This document shows, piece after piece, positions 1 to 11,649 of a stretch of DNA of 64,000 nucleotides. Within the stretch, counting starts at the first letter, position 1, and every line of letters starts with the position of its first letter. The position numbers and the translations under genes were made by a program. The stretch lies in contig NC_066587.1 of assembly GCF_905475345.1 (NCBI RefSeq), forward strand, positions 372,001 through 436,000, in the 5' to 3' direction. This stretch comes from Vespula vulgaris. Taxonomy: Eukaryota > Arthropoda > Insecta > Hymenoptera > Vespidae. Under the pieces are notes generated by a model. The model did no database searches. It had not been told where the DNA came from and was given only the letters and a program-made list of their open reading frames with translations.

Positions 1-90
1 ATCTGGGCGTTCGACGTCTCGGCTAAAGTTTGGGAAAACGTTACCGTGCACGATCATTGTCGCAACAAGACGATGTGCGGACCGCTTAAG
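1..90 (+). CDS. dsd: dsd exon a (5'-truncated by window edge), Kelch
   Basis: The reading frame starts at base 1 (IWAFDVSAKVWENVTV) and ends in CGPLK before a GTAGAA donor at 91. The junction to the next exon is phase 0. It encodes the end of a Kelch blade with an NVT glycosylation sequon. The true 5' end of the exon is outside the window. Confidence 0.85.
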
Positions 91-2331
91 GTAGAAAGCA
101 TCTTTCGCAGAACACTTTTACTCCTTTCTCTCCCTCGGAGGATAATTACACGGATCGTAATTTCGTACAGGTAGCTGGGCATACGGCGAATCTCGTGCAA
201 AGTTACGGGGAAAAGGAGAAAATGGTTGTGATCTTTGGTTACTCGCCTCAGTACGGTTACTTGAACACCGTCCAGGAGTATTACTTGGGAACGCGGGAGT
301 GGCAAATCGTCGAGACGATAGGCTTCCCCGTGAAAGGGGGCTACGGTCATAGTTCTTCTTACGATCCTCTGACGCATTTGATATACGTCTACGGTGGGTA
401 CGTGTCCGAGTCGCAGAGCACTCAGGTTCTGACGAACAGACTCTACTCCTATCATCCCAAGTACCGCGAGTGGAGATTGCTAACGGCCGCGCCGTCGGCC
501 CGATTTTTTCACACCGGCGTATTTATTTCCGGCGGTCTGATGCTCGTCTTCGGCGGTAACATGCATAACGACACTCAGCACTCGCACGGTGCTAGGTGTT
601 ATTCCGCGGATACCATCGCTTACGACGTTACCTGCGACACGTGGCAACATTATTTCATGCCGAGGGAAATGACCGACCTACCGAGATACGGGCACAGCGC
701 GACCGTTTTCGAAGATTCCATGTACATCTACGGAGGCTTCGACGGTCAGATGCTGTCCGACATGTTGAGGTATACTTTTTCTAGAGGTTACACGTAAGAT
801 CCCTCGAAGGGTACCGAACGATCGTTCGTTAATTCAATTTTGTTCGCTCAGGTATACACCGGGACATTGTGAACACTTGATGAAACAGAACGAGTGTCTG
901 AACGCGAGGACAGGTGTAAAGTGCGTGTGGGACAATCATTCAGGTCGGTGTGTCGCGATAACGAAAATACCGCGGCATGCGTTGCTCGAGGACGACATGC
1001 ACGATGGAAAGTACATGAGGTGCTTGGACGACACGCCGCCGCGTGGAATGACCTCGCATAAGGAATTGTGCAAGCTCCTAACCGACTGCGTCGCTTGCGT
1101 GCAAACGTCGTACAATTGTGTTTGGTGCGGTAAAAGTTGTTCCTACGAAATATGTCGGGATAACGCCAATTCGCCGGCCACCGAGGTTATCAAGGATTTG
1201 GAAAAGTGCGACGCGCACACTGGCGTCGAGTGTCTGCAATTGCACAACTGTCACGCTTGCTCCAGCAATCCGCGTTGCATATGGTCTTGGTCGAACGGTC
1301 CGGACCGTTGCAAGCCGCAATCTAAGACGCGCGAGGTGAGGAGTCTCTTCTTTCTTAAGCCAATCGCGCGTTTAACCCGGACCCTCGTATACCAGCACTC
1401 TTTGATTTCTCCTTTGTAGATCAGCAGTCTGAATGGAACCATACAAGCTCAGCGCTTGACGATGGAAACTTGTCGAAGTTCATGCGCGGAGTATACTTCC
1501 TGTAGGAATTGTACAGAATTCGATTGCATTTGGTGTCAGAACGAAGCAAAGTGCGTCGACAAAAATGCATATCCCGCTAGTTTCCCGTACGGCCAATGTC
1601 GTGCGTGGACAACGATCGAGGCAAGGTGTCGTGCTACTGGAAATGGAAGGGAATGGTGTAGCTTTTATTTATCTTGTTCGGCGTGTAGATCGGATCCCGG
1701 TTGTGGGTGGTGCGACGACGGATCCGGTACAGGCAAAGGACAGTGTTTGCCTGGTGGCGCTCGTGGTCCAAGCAGTAGGAGTTTAGAAACGTGTTCGCTC
1801 GATCATTGGTACTTTACCACGTGTCCAAGTGAGTTTGCGAAATTTATTTCTTTGATCGTTGATCGTTGTTCGGAACGATTACTTTACCGATTACGTTTGC
1901 CAATAGCTTGCCAATGCAACGGCCATAGTAAGTGTCTTCCAAACAGCAGCGTTTGTATTCAACCGTGTGGAAATTTAACTTACGGACAGAATTGCGACAA
2001 ATGCATACCCGGTTATTACGGAAGTCCTTTGAACGGAGCAACGTGTCAACGTAAGATACATTACTTTCTCCTATAAAATCAAAGAGTTTACCAAATCTCG
2101 AGCTCCGGATGTATTCCTCTCTCTCTCTCTCTCTCTCTCTGTACTTGATCTATCTTCCAGCTTGCTCCTGTAATAATCAAGGCACGCAGTGTTCTAGCGA
2201 GACCGGTAAATGTTTTTGCACGACCAAAGGCATCGTTGGAGACCATTGCGAGCGTTGTGACGTAACGGGTCTTTATTACGGCGATCCTACGAACAAAGGA
2301 TCGTGTTTTTGTAAGTTTTCTCTCCCTCCCT

Positions 2332-2375
<44 letters not shown>

Positions 2376-3621
2376 TAATTCTTCAAATACATAAGTACGT
2401 ATTTTCTTTTCTCGCGCGCGAATGTTTTCAAATTGATTCCTATTGCTTTCAGACGACTTGGCTATTGATTATCAATTTACCTTTAATTTAAGTAAAAAAG
2501 AAGATCGGCATTATCGAGCGATCAACTTTAAGAATTCCCCACCGAAAGCTGATATCGATGCCGAGTTTTCTATAACTTGTTCAGTCCTCGCAAAGATGAA
2601 CGTTACTATTAAAAGACCAAACAGTCTAGAAAAGCCACTTCTTTTGGGTGCCAATTGTACGACAAGCATGTATAAGCATCGCTTTAGCAAGGCAGACTAC
2701 AATTTTGGTAGCGAAGAGAACAATACGTTAACAACGTTCTATGTATACGTTTATGACTTTCAGCCACCGTTGTGGATTCAGATTTCATTTTCTCAATATT
2801 CAAAGTTAAATCTGCAACAATTCTTCATAACTTTTTGCACGTGAGTATTTAAATTTAAAATCATCTCGAAATTTTTACCTTCGTCACGTAGCACGTAATA
2901 AATGATAAAATGCGAATGATGAAATGATAATACCATTGGGAATGTTATTTCTTTTTCTGCTATTTTTTTTTCTTTGGTGTTTCTTTTTTTTTATTTTTTA
3001 TTTTTTTTCCAAATTGACCATACGCTTTCTACTATTGTAAGTCTCAGGCAGTACTTACTTGTAAACTAGAGATTATATGCCACCACACAGGTGTTTCCTT
3101 GCCCTACTTCTAGTAGCCGCAATTTTATGGAAGATCAAACAAAAGTATGACATGTATAGAAGAAGACAACGACTTTTCGTGGAGATGCAACAAATGGCCA
3201 ACAGGGCGTTTAGTCAAGTACTCGTGGAAATAGAGAGGCGAGACGTCGTCGACAACGACGCTGACAGAGGTGACGGTGAATATAACAATTGTCGAAAAAA
3301 GAAAAAGGTTGGTGACGTTGTTTATCGATGCGAAAGCTTTCGAGAAGAAAGTATTTACAATGTTACGATATTTAGGATGCACCTAGTCCGATCGCACTGG
3401 AGCCCTGTTGCGGTAACAGAGCAGCAGTCTTATCCTTGCTAGTCAGATTGCCTACCGGTGGTGAGCCGTTTACTCCAGCTGGACAGAGTGCTGGCTTAGC
3501 GGTAGCCTCAGCCTTAGTCACATTGGGTAGTCCGCGGAGACCTTCCCAGGAATTAACGACGAAGGAAACGAAAAAAACTAGAAAGTCGGCCAGTCAACAT
3601 CCGGAATCCACTTGTATTTAG
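1..3621 (+). CDS. dsd: Attractin-like transmembrane protein (ATRN/ATRNL1/distracted orthologue), 3' part, nine exons
   Basis: Coding join: <1-90, 171-769, 852-1335, 1420-1828, 1907-2050, 2161-2310, 2453-2840, 3091-3307, 3376-3621 (2727 nt: 908 codons plus TAG). All junctions keep one frame and use GT-AG. Residues 1-230 of this fragment are Kelch repeats (paired glycines, e.g. VFGGN, YIYGGFDG). Residues 236-527 are cysteine-rich PSI-type modules (CVWC, CIWC, CGWC motifs). About 529-626 are two laminin-type EGF modules. Then follow the attractin-specific IDYQFTF and FYVYV segments, a transmembrane helix (about 747-768, ending LWKIK), and a tail with MQQMANRAF, EPCCGNRAAVL and a STCI terminus, close to human ATRN (MQQMASRPF, EPC.GN.AAVL, GTCI). 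Attractins are single-pass cell-surface proteins; in mammals they act in agouti-melanocortin signalling with the E3 ligase MGRN1 and in neuronal maintenance. The start, CUB and first EGF lie upstream of the window. Family assignment is secure; which vertebrate paralogue it resembles more is not decided. Confidence 0.95.
171..769 (+). CDS. dsd: dsd exon b, Kelch repeats
   Basis: The acceptor is TTTCGTACAG at 161-170; the first codons read VAGHTANL, a conserved attractin Kelch stretch. The donor is GAG|GTATAC at 770. The exon ends with two bases (AG) that complete an Arg codon with the G at 852. Several Kelch blades are visible (MVVIFGYSP, LIYVYGGYV, MLVFGGNMH, MYIYGGFDG). The open frame runs past 769 to 797 only by reading into the intron. 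Confidence 0.93.
852..1335 (+). CDS. dsd: dsd exon c, PSI-type cysteine modules
   Basis: The acceptor is GTTCGCTCAG at 842-851, and codons begin YTPGHCEHL. The donor is GCGAG|GTGAGG at 1336, phase 0. Three cysteine clusters correspond to the attractin PSI region (KCVWDNHSGRC, NCVWCGKSC, RCIWSWSNGPDRC). The frame continues to 1419 only through the intron, so the predicted tail after CKPQSKTRE is not protein. Confidence 0.93.
1420..1828 (+). CDS. dsd: dsd exon d, PSI modules
   Basis: The acceptor is CTCCTTTGTAG, ending at 1419. Codons start ISSLNGTIQ, and the segment METCRSSC matches the human stretch that follows the C-type lectin domain. It carries two PSI modules (DCIWCQNEAKC, GCGWCDDGSGTGKGQC; human GCGWCTDPSNTGKGKC). 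The donor is CCAA|GTGAGT at 1829; one base is left to complete a Thr codon in the next exon. Confidence 0.93.
1907..2050 (+). CDS. dsd: dsd exon e, laminin-type EGF module 1
   Basis: The acceptor is GCCAATAG, ending at 1906; the reading is CQCNGHSKC ... GQNCDKCIPGYYG, the signature of laminin EGF modules and near-identical to attractin (CQCNGHSKC in human). The donor is CAAC|GTAAGA at 2051. The 78-nt intron before it is a multiple of three and has no in-frame stop. Confidence 0.93.
2161..2310 (+). CDS. dsd: dsd exon f, laminin-type EGF module 2
   Basis: The acceptor is a (TC)n tract then TCTTCCAG, ending at 2160. It encodes CSCNNQGTQC and the very conserved KCFCTTKGIVGD block (human KCFCTTKGVKGD), then LYYGDPTNKGSCF. 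The donor is TTTT|GTAAGT at 2311; one base of a Tyr codon is carried over. Confidence 0.94.
2453..2840 (+). CDS. dsd: dsd exon g, juxtamembrane ectodomain
   Basis: The acceptor is TGCTTTCAG, ending at 2452. It encodes DLAIDYQFTFNL, DRHYRAINF, FYVYVYDF and IQISFSQYS, aligning with the attractin IDYQFTFSL / FYVYVSNF / IQIAFSQH region, and ends in QQFFITFCT at the start of the membrane segment. The donor is GCAC|GTGAGT at 2841. Confidence 0.94.
3091..3307 (+). CDS. dsd: dsd exon h, transmembrane helix and proximal tail
   Basis: The acceptor is CCACACAG, ending at 3090. The exon encodes CFLALLLVAAILWKIKQK (human CFLSLLLVAAVVWKIKQ) and the MQQMANRAF motif. It ends in a Lys-rich run at a weak donor, AAG|GTTGGT (3308). 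This donor was chosen because it alone gives phase 0, which the next exon needs. Confidence 0.88.
3376..3621 (+). CDS. dsd: dsd terminal exon, conserved cytoplasmic tail
   Basis: The acceptor is GATATTTAG, ending at 3375. The reading is DAPSPIALEPCCGN then RAAVLSLLVRLPTGG and GQSAGLAVASALV, matching the human ATRN tail (IALEPC.GN.AAVL, GQSGLAVASALV). It ends HPESTCI and a TAG stop at 3619-3621. The preceding 68-nt intron is the shortest of the gene. Confidence 0.9.
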   Translation, partial: DAPSPIALEPCCGNRAAVLSLLVRLPTGGEPFTPAGQSAGLAVASALVTLGSPRRPSQELTTKETKKTRKSASQHPESTCI

Positions 3622-4960
<1,339 letters not shown>

Positions 4961-6811
4961 GAGGAATTTTTTTTTTATATATAAATAGGAATCTTAATAA
5001 ACTAATTGAAATTAGTTAATAATTTTGACACTGAGAAAAACAGATTTGCCACGAGTGCTTTGAATGTATTAACATAACTTATGAATAACTTATATTTATG
5101 TTAAAGCAAAAGTTTATATATCGATAGGAATCAAAAATCATGACAAGCAAGAGGATAAATTGTATATTTTCATTTGGGTAGAAGGAAAGAGTATTATGGT
5201 CTGTAAACGAATGAAAATAATGGAAATGTGTAACGGTACAAAGTTACTGTTTATACTATCCTTTTATCCTAAGATATGTGTGAATATTAAATTCTAAATT
5301 ATTGCAAGCGAATGGAGTTTGCGTTAAGAATGCAGAACTTTGTGTCCTTGTAGATAGAACGATAATTCTTCATCCAGTTTTGTACTTGAGTGGATTGCGT
5401 ATTGTGCCAAATCAATTTATCGTATTGGTCTAAAGTCAAATAAAAAGAATAATATTTATTAATATACAAAATTTAGCAGAAAATGTATAAAAAGGAATAT
5501 GTATAAAGATAAAGAACAGAACAATCCAGGCTAAAATGTATTAATTAACGTTAGTTTTTTTTCTTTTTTACAGACGAATATTTCCATGAAATCTTCATAA
5601 TTTTGTAATTATCTAGAAGGCACTGCTAATCATTTATTTACTTTGTTGGATGAACCAAAGAGAGAAGGTTGTCAATTTTATAATAAGTTATGATCTGGAT
5701 TGTCTTGTGCTAGAAAGTGTTTCTATCTTATAAAGTAAAAATTAGTGCTGGTTTTGTTTCAATCTTCTAACCAACGTTTTCTTCCAATGTTTCAATAATA
5801 ACGTGTACAAATTTTTATCATCTTTTACTTATTAGCTAGTTGTTTGTATTAAGCAAAATATGATCTCATCTCTGCATTGCTTTTATTTTTACTCGAGCGT
5901 ATGTTAATCTTCTAGAAAAAATAATGTCCAATTTGACGTTTAATTTTATTCTTAAAAAAAAAAAAAGAAAAAGAAATAAAAAAAAAGAAAAGAAAAATCT
6001 CCAGCACTAAGAAAAAATACATCTACAATATTCGTAGTAATTATATAATTAATTTGCTGAGAGAAAAGATAAAATTTTTGCACGATGCATTTCTCTAAGT
6101 GGTTAAAATACTCATATATAACTTTCTCTCTTTTTCTATATATATATTTTTTTTATTATTATTTTGTTTAATGGGAATGTTACTTCACAAAGGTGCTGCC
6201 AGGAAAGTGTGCGAATAAGATTTCGTTCGACACACAATCGTGTAAGTTGCTGCAAAGAAGAATGGTGTAAGTCAAAGAAAAAAAAAAGTGAAATTGAAAT
6301 GCAGATATTTGTCTCCTTTTCAATATTCGATCTATATTTATTCGAACAAGTGCAATTTCCATTAATTTAATGTAAAAGCAGATGCGACTTACATCATTTC
6401 TATATTATCTTAGGTCTTATACGTTATAAATATTTTACTAGTATTCTCGTATTTTTTTATGCAACGTAATATTCTAATGCGTTGTTTTAATATTGCGACT
6501 GGATCCAAATGTTATCCAGTTTCATTTTTCGACTCGTGTTAACTAAGCATTTTTTACTCAACTTAACGAGTACTACATGTATGCGCTTTCAGCCATGAAT
6601 TTTTTTCTTTTTTTTTTTTTCTTTTTTTTAATATCTTTAATATAAATATATCGTCCGATTACCTTCGACAGGGTTGTCCAGATTTTAATTTAAGCTTTTA
6701 TAAGCTTACGTTTTATTCACGTAAACAATGTACCCTAGTACGGATAAGTTGTTGACGTAAAATTTTAATTATAATTATTATTATTATTATTATCATTACC
6801 ACGATGGATGG

Positions 6812-6812
<1 letters not shown>

Positions 6813-6864
<52 letters not shown>

Positions 6865-6890
6865 TATATATATGCATATACATGTATAAA
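6813..6890. repeat. (TA)n tract
   Basis: About 24 uninterrupted TA units (6814-6861), then TGCATATATATATGCATATACATG, a degenerate and nearly self-complementary continuation. Confidence 0.95.
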
Positions 6891-7556
6891 CGTACGTCGT
6901 GTTTTTTAACACAAAACAAATTTCTTCTAATGTTATCAAATGCGAATTGTTGAATGTTATGTATATAAGTACGACGTTTTCTTTTTATATACTTAAAAAA
7001 TAATACACGCATTACTCGAATATTATTTACCACGATTAATTTAGATATTATATTGTTTTAAATATAATTCTGCAAGGAACGATCAATCTGCAATGTTGAC
7101 TGTTACTCTTATGGACAAACATTTTACGTAGCATTATGTTATTACTGCCAACCCTTGTCGTTTATTTATCCACTTCTTATTGAATTCTCTCGTGCGCTTG
7201 TCTTCTATAAGAGATTAGAGTTCTTGAAAAAGTATGAAAGAAAACCAACAGTCTCTCCACGAACTTGCTATCGTTAAAATCCAAACTTCCTCAGCGATGT
7301 CATACACCATTGTTGTTCATAATCCCGATCGCATAAGGATCTTCGAACAGACATCGTTTCTTTTTTCTTTGTTTTCTCTTAATTTTCGAATAAAAGTACG
7401 TACGTATCATCGTAGCATCTCTTTCGACGATAAAAACGATGGCTGCTGGTTGAATCCTATTGCGATTTAAATTCGTCCAAAAAAGATAATTAAAGAGGAT
7501 TAAAGAGAAGAGCAATCTTAATACGAGAGGGTTTTCTCTCTCCCTCCCACTCTCTC

Positions 7557-7590
7557 TCTCTCCCCCTCCCCTCCCCCTCCCCCCTCTCTT
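7557..7590. repeat. C-rich tract (possible G-quadruplex on minus strand)
   Basis: Five runs of four to six C separated by T or CT. The complementary strand has G-runs with one- or two-base loops. Confidence 0.7.
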
Positions 7591-10500
7591 TATATCTAGG
7601 AGTCAAGGAGCGTTATTCAGTCATAATCTTTCTATTAGTCGAAGTCTTTAGGTTTAGCCGTGTAAATAAATTTAGTTTGAGGGTGGCGTGATGTGTGTAC
7701 GTGCGTGTGTGCGTGCGTGCGTATGTGTACACATTTACAAGAGATTGTAAAGAAAAAGAAAAAACGATATAACGATATCTTTAGTTGTAAGGAAAATACG
7801 GTAATTCGTGTACATGCCGTATTAAACATCTAATTAAAGATCACGACGAAAATTGAAAATGAGCGAAGGTCGTAAACGAAATTTAGAAGAAGTAATTGTA
7901 CACGTATATACATATAATAATATCAATTTGAATTCTCATTCGCAAGAATAGACGGAGAGAGAGACGTGAACAAATACTTAATAATTTAGATAGATAGGTA
8001 CATTATACATATTATAAATATATAAATACATATGTGTAACTTGCAACAATTTTTCTAGAACACAATCGAAAATATTTATTTTTATTCAATGCGTAAATGT
8101 AAGCGCGCGCGAGAGAGAGAGAGAGAGAGCCTTCGATAAGAAAAAGATTAAGAAAAATAAGCCCTTATTGAAGTCGAGAAAGTAGTATATATGAATGGAA
8201 CGTGTTACATCTCGACGAACCTTATTGTATATTTACTTCTCGCCTCGACACGTAAACATACATACATACATTTAACGGATACATCGTGTATGTACATATT
8301 ACATATAAAGGAGGTAATGTAATTTGTACGCAGAATAATTATCATTGCCTTGTTATTATTAATCGCATTGAAATTTACAAAGATGAAAGGTTCTAAGTGT
8401 CAAAGAGATGTCTAAAGTATTGAGAACACAGAGCGTCTTACCAAAGTTACTAAAATTAAAATGTAGAGAAAGCGTGACAGAGAGAAAGAGAGCAAGAGAG
8501 GGAGGAGAGAGAGAGAGAGAGAGAATGAACGGAAGAAAGAAAGAGCGAACGTGGTCACATTTCCGAATCTTTCTAAATAAACAAATTTAATAATGTAAAT
8601 ATATATAAGTAACGAGCGAAAATGATATTTTCTTTGTATTTCGATACTTAGCACCTTTCGCACTTTGCCTTCCTGAAATTGCTTGGAGTAAATAAAACAT
8701 CTCCGTTTCGTACTGTATGCAATACCTATATACATACATACATATGTAATCTTGAATTTGTATGTACATATATAAGTGCGCGATCCCAATTGGGTAACAC
8801 GTAAGATAAAGGAACGAGACCGTAAACATCCTATCGTAACGTTCCATCGTTTAGGAAACTATTCATTGCTCGTAAATGAAAGGTCAAAGGAATCCTTGAT
8901 GACGATTCGACAAATGTGCTCTACGCAATTCTTGGAAAAATAACGTCAGGGTTGAAAAGATAAAATTCATTCTTAACTTACGAGCGACGCTAACAAGAAG
9001 GCAGCTGAAACATATTTTTCAAAACCGTCGTGAAATTGTATGGGACGTGTACTCGGCTTATTTGACGCACGTTATACGAATCTATACACCCACACGTACA
9101 CACGCGCGCGCGCGCACACACACAAGTACATTTTCTGCACATTATTTCTCATCCGATCGTGTGTATTCAGCTTTATCTAGTCTTTAAAGGTGTGCATGGA
9201 ATTTTTAATCGTTCGCGGAGCCCCTGTAAATTCGCAGAAGAGATTTTTTCGTCGTCGTTTTATCGAATGCGATTTGCCATCGTCTTATCGTGGCATTCAA
9301 ATTTGACATTTTATCAAGAACCAATGAAACGTTAACTGTACGATCGCATGAAATCGTTCCAATTATCGAAAATTATTGAAAATTATGAGACAACGTATTT
9401 CGTTTCGATTCGTTCGAATTTATTGAAACGTAGTGAAAAGACTGGCAAATGGCATTTCTTCGAGGCAAAGATCGAGAAGACGTAGAAAAGGAGGAGATCG
9501 AAGGGAGAAGAATGTCACTTATTTTAGACGGAGAGACCGAACGATCGCAATATAATTCGTGTTTCTTCGTATAAACGAATGAAAGATTAGACGAAAATTT
9601 GAAATTATTGATCGTATTAATTTTTTGTTAGAGAGAGAGAGAGAGACGTTATAACGCGTATAGAGACACGTAGGGACAAGAGAGCGAGCGTGTGTCTAAA
9701 TAATTGAATGAATGGAACGAGACATATATTGTATTATATTAAATGAAACAGATATTGTTTAAATAAAATTGATATACATAACGGTTAGCATCTTGTCAAT
9801 CTTTTCAGGTTCTTCCGCCAACGCGTAGATCACCATCGCAACGCAACGATTTTATTTTCCGAAAGCGAGAAAGATGCGTAAAAAGTAGTTACGCGACAAC
9901 AAAATTTATCAAATTTCCTTCTTTCTACTGTCCATTAATATTCGTAATTAGATAATTCGTTGAAACGTCTTACCATCGACTTTTTCTAGATACGTAAAGT
10001 TCGTTTGAACTAACGTCGATTGCCGCGAAAATTTATGGCCAATCGGAAAGCACCTCTTTTCGAGTCGAGAACGAGAACCTTTAAAAATCAAACCATCAAC
10101 GGCAGTCACCTTGTTTGTTTCCCAAACTTTGTTCCTCGTCGACGTTAACTTTCCGCCCGCTTTTTTCAATCTTTTTTTTCTTTTTGCTATCGTACGTTAA
10201 CAGTCGATAAAAGGAAAGAGACCGAAAAAATAGTGTAATAACGAAAGACGCGTCGATGTCTAACGAAAGTGACCTTACTTGGCGCGTTAACGGCCAAGGT
10301 AAGACGCAATAAGGTAGAACAATCAAGATGCTTTCGAGCATAATATCGCAACGATCCGAGCATTCTAATTCGTCGAATGTGCATACGTGTGAAATTCGAA
10401 ATCGTAACCTATACTGTATCGTTATAGACGAGCTCTATCATATCGAATTCTATAAATACCTATTCTCTCAAGGACGATCAAAGATTTTTTACGTAGGTAC

Positions 10501-11610
10501 ATATCATATACTTGGATATTTTTTTCTTTCCAAGCGATAAAGACGACTGTCGGTCGATAATGGCGGAGATCGACGTTACCTTAAGATCCGCCATCTTACA
10601 TCTTCTAGCATCGCTTTTATTTCGTTTTATCGAAGGACAGATGGCCCGTTTGTATCGTTGGGAGGAAACGATCGTAAGTAACGAAATTGGTTACTTGCGT
10701 AAAGTTATTAATTAATAAACGTAAATCTTGATTATCCGTAAGAAATATCTATAAGAGATTCGCAGGGCAATCGAGTATTCGTCGGAAAATCTAACGATAC
10801 CTTTTCCGCTATGCGATGTAAGCGTTATCGCGTTAATTGGTTTGCGCTTTACATCGTGGCGCGTCGCGCGTCCGGGTCGACTACTTGGTACGATATTAAA
10901 TTCAATTTCCCTTAGATTTGCGTAACAGAGAGCAAGAAGTTCGTATCGAGTAAAGTCCCTTTGGAAATGAAATCGTCGTCGTCGTCGTCGTCACGAGAAA
11001 TCTATCGTACTCTGGAAACTCTCTCTCTCTCTCTCTCAGCGATCTATCCGAATTATTTCCCTTCGATCTCTTTACGCTTTTTTACTTTGCTCTTTCCTTT
11101 TCCTTTTACCATTTTTTAATTAACGATTTATGTGTTTCAGATGAGCGCGGATTCCATTCGAGCGAGCACCACCAGCCGAATTCAACCGACGTAGAAATGT
11201 TCCCTTTAAATTCTACACTCGAGGGCAACTCGAGAGCAACTAAAGAGGAGAGGCAACAAGCTTCGCGTATGTATTACGCTATGGGAATTTTGCAGATTAC
11301 CCGAAAGACGTAATTCGGATTCGAAAAAGTTTTCGATGCGTTTGCAACGTACGTGCCGTACGAAAAGCGGATTCAAAATTGAAGTGGCTTTGTATCTCTG
11401 CATCATCGATATCATCATCCTCTTTTGAATCGATACCGATATCTATGCACACACGCATTTATATATGCGTTTTTTTTTTCTTTTTTATTTTTCGTTTTTT
11501 AGAGAAATCTCCGCTCGACTTTTTCGCGTACACGTACGCATCTGTTGTATTAATGGTAGATACTATAAACGAACGTATGAAAAATAATCACCTTACGAAC
11601 GGAACGTGTC

Positions 11611-11649
11611 GGGTTGGGCGAGGGGGAGGGGGAGGGGGTGGGATTGGGA
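11611..11649 (+). other. G-quadruplex-prone G-run cluster
   Basis: Seven G-runs of three to five bases with loops of one to three bases on the plus strand (GGGTTGGGCGAGGGGG, then further GGGGG runs, GTGGG and ATTGGG). The motif is clear; folding is inferred. Confidence 0.75.

Noticed and set aside
877..1419. Open frame suggesting a separate small cysteine-rich protein
   Set aside because: It is attractin exon c running into its intron; phase joins it to the flanking exons.
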